Positions 17,364 to 23,239 of a stretch of DNA of 23,239 bases are shown piece by piece. The notes under the pieces were generated by a model. It did no database searches and was not told the origin of the DNA. It worked only from the letters and a program-made list of their open reading frames with translations. The position numbers and the translations under genes were made by a program. Position 1 is the first letter of the stretch, and each line of letters begins with the position of its first letter. The DNA lies in the NCBI GenBank assembly GCA_001430745.1, contig KQ481946.1:979874-1003112 (forward strand). The letters are read 5' to 3'. The stretch is from Auxenochlorella pyrenoidosa (taxonomy: Eukaryota > Chlorophyta > Trebouxiophyceae > Chlorellales > Chlorellaceae).

Positions 17364-18095
17364 GCCCGCCGCACCCGAAGGTGGCGCCCCGCCGGCGTGG
17401 CAAGCACCTATCGAGCGAGCTGAGCAAGGCGCCGCTCCAGGTGCTTAAGCAGAGGTGCAGCCACCGCTGCAAAAGGCTCTGCCCGATGCAAAGAGATGAT
17501 TGGAAGGTGCTGCAAGCCTGCGACCTGTCCCGCTTGTGGTATGACATCATAAGTGTGCTGCCGGTCTGCTTAGCGTGCCGCGGCACTGCGGATAGACCGG
17601 CACTGCCCAGGCGACAGTCGTCTGATACACCTCCCCATTCAGTATGCACATTCAAAAGTCGAATCACGTTGGTTACATGGAGTCATGGAGGGCAGAAGGC
17701 CTAGCAGCCGCGGTCAAGATTGGCCAGGATGCCTCAGAGAGTTGCTGGTGCACAAGCCGGATCAGGCAAAGCAGGCCACTGGTTTGAAAAGTAGCACATG
17801 GTGCAACAGATCACGTCTGGATTTGATTTTGATATATAAACAGTAGTTGTCAATGAGCAGTCTGTGTAATTAAATATGTTGGCCGACAAAGCTGCGCTCG
17901 TGCCGCGGCCATTCGAAAGAATGGCCGCAGGTTGCTGCTGCCAGCTGCTCCTCGCTGCCGCTGCAGGCCACGATACCCCTCCACACCGCCGTCAAGTTGG
18001 GTCCTGCCTCAGGTTGCCCGGATGCTTGCAGGAAGCTGCCTGCACGCGCCTGCATCCTCAGGTCCATCACTTGAGTACCTACTCGCTAGCTGGCG
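17364..18095 (-). other. Intergenic: F-box gene promoter and phosphatase 3' UTR
   Basis: No gene recognised in these 732 bases. A minus-strand TGTAA at 17677-17673 would give the phosphatase gene a 3' UTR of about 420 bases. An unusually AT-rich patch at 17820-17880 includes TATATAAA on the plus strand at 17833-17840. Confidence 0.5.
17673..17677 (-). terminator. TGTAA polyadenylation-like signal, minus strand
   Basis: The pentamer reads TGTAA on the minus strand, downstream of the phosphatase stop at 18096. Position is plausible; the motif is short. Confidence 0.4.
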
Positions 18096-20828
18096 TCAGT
18101 TGGCGCGCTGCCCGGAGAGGTAGTTGCGCATGCGCTGCATGGAGGAGGCAGAGCGCTCTGCAGCCGCCAGGTCGGCGGCGGGCACCGCCACCTGCAAGCG
18201 ATAGCCGGGAGAGCAGCGCTTGCTCAGCTGGCGCTCTGGCAATGCATGCAAGGCATGGCATGTACATATGTGAGACTGCGCTGCACACCTCGCAGCCCCG
18301 CAGCTGTGGCTAGCCACACCTGGGACACATGCATCTGTGCCGCTGATTGACAAGCACGAACGGCTGCATGAGCACTCACTGTAATCTTGCTGGGCCGCAT
18401 GTCGAGGCGCTGCGCCTCGAGGGGAGCACACGCATCTGCCGGCTGCACAGACACGCCGCCGTCGGCGGCCGCGCTGCCGCTGGTGGCAGTCAGGAAGATG
18501 GTGGGTGCGCCGCTGCCCTGCTTGCCGGCGCTGCCGCTCAGGCGCTGCTGCTGCTGCACATACTGTTCAAGATAACCCGACTGGCGCAGGTGGTGGCTGG
18601 TGTCGACTGCAGAGGACGAGCGGGGGGGCTGGGCAACAGCAGCGGACGCACCAGACGCGCTGCTGACGGTGCCGCCAGGCTGGCCATGCCGCATCAGGCT
18701 CTTGCCAAACACGCTCTGCAGCCAGTCGCGCTGCTGCTCCGCAGGGGACGGGGAGGCAGGGATGGCGGCCGTGCTGGCCTCGTCAGGTTGACCGGCGGTG
18801 GCAGCCGCGGGCCGCGCCTGCAGGCTGCCGGCCTGCAGCGCCGACGAAAGCGCCGAGCCGGCCGCCCGCCCCATGCCCCCCAGCGCAGCCGCCAGGCCGC
18901 CGCTGCCTGCCTGCTTGGCTGCGCGGATGGCCTGCTTGCGCTGCTGGTTCACTGGGACGGACGGCAGCGCGGGCGCGTCATCAATCTCCGTCTCCGCCAG
19001 CTTGGCAGCCACCTCTGCTGCGCTGGGCGCCGCCCTGCTGCTGGGGCGCTGCGCTGGCGGGGTCGGCACCGCCACTTGGGCAGGCAGCGGCGAGCTGACA
19101 GGGGCGCGCGCTTGGGCAGACGCGGCCGGGGCAGGGGAGCCGGGCCGCAGGATGGCGGCATCCAGCACTATGGAGGGGTCTCGGGGGTGCAGCACGCCAC
19201 GCACGCTGGGCGGGTCGGGCAGCAGGCGCTTGACCTGCACCGCACCGCAAGGCCAGACTTATTCAGTCGGATTGCAGCGGCAGCAGCAGCAGTGAAATTC
19301 CCAGCAGGGCTGCGTGCGAGGCGGCACCGGGCACTGCCAGCACCCCCAGTGCCGTACTCCTCCCGGCTGTGCGCCGCCCAAGACACCTGCGCCACTTGCG
19401 GTGTCGTCTGGGGCGAGCGCACGCCCTGAGGGTACTTGCGGCTGTCATGGAAGGCCTGCAGGCAGGCAGAGGTTGCCACAGCATTGAGTGGCCAACTGGC
19501 ACGCTACATAACCGGCAGTGGCATGTTGCTGTGCCTTGCAGCTAGAGCCGCTGCGCTCCCCCCCGTCGCCTACTCCAACCACACCCACTCCTATCCTCAG
19601 GCCGAACCTGTGTGAAGCGCAGCGCCGAGGCGCAGGTGATGCCGTACAGGCGGCCCAGCATCACCGCAATCAGCGTGCCGGTGCGGCCGTGCCCGCCCCA
19701 GCTGCGGGGGGCGGGGCCAGACGACGCGTGGGACAGTGCACCAAAGGGTGCTCGACACGATGAAACACGTGCAAGCAAAGCCAGTCACGGATGCAACAAA
19801 CTCTGCCTGCTTGACCCCGGAACAAGAGCCATCTCTGTCGGGCTGCAGCAGGCGAGGCGGTGTGCCAGCACCCACCAGTGCACGTACAGCCGCTCGCCAC
19901 GCAGGATGCGGGTGCAGCAGTCATCGGCAAGGCGGGACAGCGCCACGTCGCTGGTGACGCTGCCGTCGATGATGGGCAGGTGCAGGAAGTCGAGCTTGTC
20001 CTGTGCAAGGACGGGAGAGAGAGGGGAAGGCAGGGGAAGGTTGGAACCGTACTGTTCCCCAAGGTGTGGCTGGTCGCGTGCCATGCGGAGCTCGTGCCTA
20101 GCCGGCAAGCAGCACCAGCGCAGGCCGCACGCTGCTTTTGCCGCAGAGGAGCAAGCAACACCTGCAGGACGCGGCGGCTGCCAGTCTCGCGCGCCCGGAT
20201 CAGCAGCCGCTGCGCATCCTTGATGTAGGGGCGCAGGCCCTGGCCCGCCCGCCACGCCGCCTCGGGCGTGTGCAGGCTGAACTCGGCCTGCCACGCACGG
20301 GTGCCAAGGTCATGAGTCAGTGGACAAGTTGCGTGGCCACACGTGGAGCACGTTTGCCACACGCTAGCTGGGCGGCTGGGCAGGGCATGCGATCGCCGAA
20401 GCATGACCCTTTTCCCCAGCGCTTGCCCCAAGCACCTGCAGGCACACGAAGGTGTTGATGCCCAGCTCCAGCAGGGTGGTCAGGATGCGCTCCGTCTCGG
20501 CGTCATCCAGGGAGGCGGGGTAGGCGCCTGCAGGGCGCCGGCGCCGGCGCCAGCATGATGACGGGGCGGCAGCTCGGAGCAAGCATGCAGGGCACGTGGG
20601 TGCTGAAGACCCCAGCGAGCGGCCCCAGGCAGCTGCCTGCACCAGCTTCTACCGACCCCAGCCCTCGCTGTCCGCACCTGCCAACAGGCGACCGCGCAGC
20701 ACCCAGTTGCACCACGGTGTGGGGCCTCTCATCTCAGGGCACGGCAGCGGCGGCAGCGGCGGCAGGCCATAGTCGTGTGCAGGAGGGGTCCCCGGCTCAT
20801 CATCAGTCGTCTGGTAATGCACCTGCAT
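18096..20828 (-). CDS. Protein-tyrosine/dual-specificity phosphatase with long C-terminal tail
   Basis: Minus-strand exons: 20828-20678, 20527-20436, 20287-20162, 20000-19876, 19701-19608, 19455-19387, 19234-18380, 18191-18096. All are GT-AG with phases consistent, giving 535 residues. The catalytic domain spans about 38-225: GRLLAGAYPASLDD, LLELGINTFVCLQ, HLPIIDGSVTSD with probable general acid Asp135, then LYVHCWGGHGRTGTL. That is a CX5R loop with Cys165 and Arg171; the Cys codon is split by intron 4. It is followed by DSRKYPQGVRSPQTTPQVAQV, typical of the helical part of Cys-phosphatases. Residues from about 235 on are Ala/Ser/Pro/Gln-rich and probably disordered. The CWGGHGRTG loop is a variant of the usual HCxxGxxRT; substrate unknown (phosphotyrosine, dual-specificity or phosphoinositide). 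The start at 20828 has CCCACCATGC context. Confidence 0.86.
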
Positions 20829-21490
20829 GGTGGGAGGCCACACCAGAATGCAGGATGTGAGCAGCAGGTGGGCCGACTGGGAGTCGGCCAGTGCCGCTTC
20901 CGCGCCCTCCAGCCCACCATTCTGGGGCCGCCGCTGGTTGCGGTGACTGATTATCGAGCCGCGGGGAGAGCAACGGTGCTGTGATGAATACTAATAAGTC
21001 TTTGTAGAGGCCGCAAGAAGAAGTGGTTGCCGCGTTTGGCGGGCGCGCGCCGGCCGTCGGTGGGCTGGCCAGGTAGAGCAAAGACCCGATGGCGAGGTCC
21101 GCGATACAGAAAGGACAAGATGGTGGACAAGAAGGCCCTGCTGAGGAGCGTGCGTCGCCATTTAGGGGCCTCGGGCTTGTCTTGCCCTCATGCATCTTCC
21201 GCCCAATTGCGCCGATCCTTGGTCTGCGATCTTCAGCCTGTTGAGCTTGCCGCAAGCGTAGGAGCTGAAGCTCTCGGAGACAGAGGCAGACTCGCCGTCT
21301 TCTCCCGCCTTCTGCGCTTCGCAGACCCCGCCTGGGCGCCGTTGACTGATTGGAAACCCTTTTCCCACTGAAGGGCGGGGGCGCCGCTTCCAGCGGGCCA
21401 GGCGGCTTGACGGCGGCTGCCAGCAGCGGCAGCAAAGCGGGTGGTGCCTCGATCAGTGATCCCAGAAGCGTACCCCCAGCTGCACCCACC
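20829..21490. promoter_or_regulatory. Divergent promoter region of phosphatase and metallophosphoesterase genes
   Basis: These 662 bases lie between two head-to-head genes. The patch 20985-21008 is AT-rich (GATGAATACTAATAAGTC) against a GC-rich background. A plus-strand frame from 21120 (MVDKKALLRSVRRHLG) ends at 21371 but matches nothing I know, so I leave it as UTR/promoter. Confidence 0.55.
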
Positions 21491-23220
21491 ATGCGGGTTT
21501 GGGCCGTGTCTGACATCCACACCGACTATGCAGGTGGGGCGCAGACAGTACGGGTCCTTGGATCAGAGGTGGACTAGGCGAGCGTTTTGCCGCCGGTTTG
21601 AGTGATGCGCCTCGAGAAGGGTGCTCATCACCAGTCTGCTGTGTGCCACACTGTATCAGAAAGCTTCCCTTTGGCATGGCCTTGCGCCTGTCACTGCCTG
21701 CAGACAACCTGGAATGGCTCCGCCGGCTGACACAGCAGGGCAGGGCGGGCGGCTCGATGCGCGGCAGCAGCAGCAGCGGCAGCAGGGCCAGCGGACCATT
21801 CAGCGAAGACGTGCTGCTGGTGGCTGGAGACGTCAGCGACTCGCCTGAAACCTTGCAGACGACCCTCGAGCTCTGCGTGGCTGCCTTTGGCCACGTCTTC
21901 TTTGTGCCGGGCAACCATGGTGAGGCGGCGGCGAGAACAGGCCGGCAGGTGCTTGTTTGGCGCATGCGGGGCACGTGCCTGCATGCTGCAAGCTCAACCA
22001 CCTTGCGCCCCTCCTCTGCCCGCCCTGGCAGACCTGTGGGTGCGACGCAACGAGCGCGGAAAGTACGACTCACTTGGTAAGGTGCTCTGTTGGAGCCGGC
22101 GCTGTGCCCTGCCCCTGTGCCTTGCTTCCAGCCCGACGCTCGTGGCGTCAGCTGGCCCAGGCTGCCCCCGCTGACCACCGCAGGCGGCCCCTCCCCTGCG
22201 CCCCGCAGGCAAGCTGGCGGCGGTGCAGGCGCTGTGCGCGCGGCTGAGCGTGCACACAGCGCCGGCCCGCGTGGGCGGCCTCTGGATCTTCCCCCTCTAC
22301 TCCTGGTACAGCGCCGAGTGGGACCGAGAGCCCGACGTGCCCGGCAGCATGCCCATCAGCAAGGTGGGCCCGCCCCGCTGGGAAGCACCGCCGCCAGCCC
22401 GCGCCGCCACACAGGCTGTTTACCAACAGGGCAGGCCCACGCCCCGCGCTGCCTGCCTGCACGTTCGCGTTGCTGGCTCCCCGGCGCCCCCTCCTGGCTG
22501 TGGTTTATATGTGCCCGGCCTTTCTCCTGTCCTCCCCCTGCCGCTGCCCCCCCCCTCCCCCCTCTTAGGTCATGATCGATTTCCACGCCTGCTCCTGGCC
22601 CGCCCCGCTGAGCAGCCACGACGGCTCCCTGGCCGCCCACTTTGACAAGCTGAACGAGCCCGCCTTCAGCCGGGCGCTGCAGGCGGGTGCCGGGCTGCCG
22701 CCTGGACAGCAACAGCCGCAGGGCAGGGCAGGGCGGGAGCCCGCTGCGCCACCCGTCCCCTGCCCTCCCCCGCTTGCTGCGTACGTTTGGCCAGCGTTGG
22801 TCGCGCGGGCGGCACCCCAGTTGGGTGCAGCGCGCCGGCTGCCGTGCCGCCCCACCGGCCTGCCCTCCCTGACCAGCTGCTTCAGGGTGTGTGTGCCTGC
22901 AGGAGATCGAGGCGGAGACGGCGGCGGCCGGCGGCGTGCGCCCGCCCGTCCTCTCCTTCTCACACTTCCTGCCCCGCCAAGAGCTGCTGCCAGAAAAGGC
23001 GAGCCCCCATCGTGGTTTGCGCCCGGCCTCGCGCAGACCTCTGCATGCGCCTGCCGGTGCCGGTGCGCTTCCGTCGAGGCCGGGGCCGCACTCAAACTGC
23101 ACCCTTCTTGCGCCTGCAGCGCATGCTCTTCTACCCAAACCTGGCAAAGGCGTCGGGCAGCGACCCGCTGGAGGCTCGGGTGCGCGCGCTGCGCCCGCTG
23201 GCCCACGTCTTCGGCCACAC
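21491..23220 (+). CDS. Calcineurin-like metallophosphoesterase, 3' end beyond window
   Basis: Exons: 21491-21533, 21704-21919, 22032-22076, 22209-22363, 22569-22682, 22903-22998, 23120-23220, then a donor at 23221 and further exons outside. That is 256 complete residues. All metal-binding motifs expected so far are present: AVSDIHTD (Asp8, His10), LLVAGDVSD (Asp57), FFVPGNHDLW (Asn85, His86), LSFSHFLPRQE (His212) and HVFGHT (His256, the GHxH His pair being split by the next intron). Plant and algal members of this subgroup are cytosolic-type phosphoesterases of unknown substrate; LWIFPLYSWY and MIDFHACSWP are typical of it. A Ser/Gly-rich insertion (about 28-46) separates the first two motifs. 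The frame has a stop at 21347 and no ATG before 21491, which has CCCACCATGC context. Introns 5 and 6 seem to start with GC rather than GT. Confidence 0.9.
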
Positions 23221-23239
23221 GTGAGCGGGAGTAGTGGGG

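Noticed and set aside
17876..18313. Plus-strand frame of 145 codons after the TATATAAA box
   Set aside because: The translation lacks any domain and covers the last exon of the phosphatase in antisense. Kept only as a low-interest transcription finding.
21027..21371. Possible small plus-strand gene (MVDKKALLRSVRRHLG from 21120)
   Set aside because: No family match, no splice link to the next gene (stop at 21347 in that gene's frame), and it sits where a divergent promoter is expected.

Overview
The window looks like nuclear DNA of a GC-rich green alga, most likely a Chlorella-type trebouxiophyte. I infer this from high GC, dense short GT-AG introns (several genes have about one intron per 100-150 coding bases), chloroplast-targeted proteins of plant type (D1-processing protease, thylakoid rhodanese, SRR1), and TGTAA polyadenylation-like signals after two genes. 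Nothing bacterial, phage-like, CRISPR-like or rRNA/tRNA-like was found. I built the gene models by hand from splice sites, phase continuity and family motifs; no homology search was run.

Layout, left to right. (1) 142-3828, minus: CtpA, the carboxyl-terminal protease that matures photosystem II D1, 8 exons visible, last exon(s) off the left edge. (2) 4343-6970, plus: a plastid rhodanese-domain protein with one C-terminal membrane helix, 8 exons, head-to-head with CtpA. (3) 7932-8802 and 9596-10392, plus: two tandem copies of a small ankyrin protein with an N-myristoylation-like start and Gly/His/Cys-rich tails. (4) 11003-13356, plus: WDR18/Ipi3-like WD40 protein of the Rix1 ribosome-assembly complex, interrupted by a 669-base run of N. 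(5) 13698-14727, plus: SRR1-domain protein. (6) 15128-17363, minus: F-box/leucine-rich protein, convergent with SRR1. (7) 18096-20828, minus: protein-tyrosine/dual-specificity phosphatase with CWGGHGR active site and a long disordered tail. (8) 21491-23220, plus: calcineurin-like metallophosphoesterase running off the right edge, head-to-head with the phosphatase.

No operon-like logic is expected, but two divergent pairs stand out: two plastid proteins (CtpA and rhodanese) around 514 bases, and two phosphoesterases around 662 bases with identical start-codon contexts. The most unusual structure is in the introns. Short tandem duplications repeatedly abut or straddle splice sites in CtpA and the rhodanese gene, so several introns carry extra copies of their own donor or acceptor region. 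The ankyrin pair shows a conserved N-terminal domain, a diverged tail, and loss of a paired E2F-like inverted repeat in one copy. The metallophosphoesterase appears to use two consecutive GC-AG introns.
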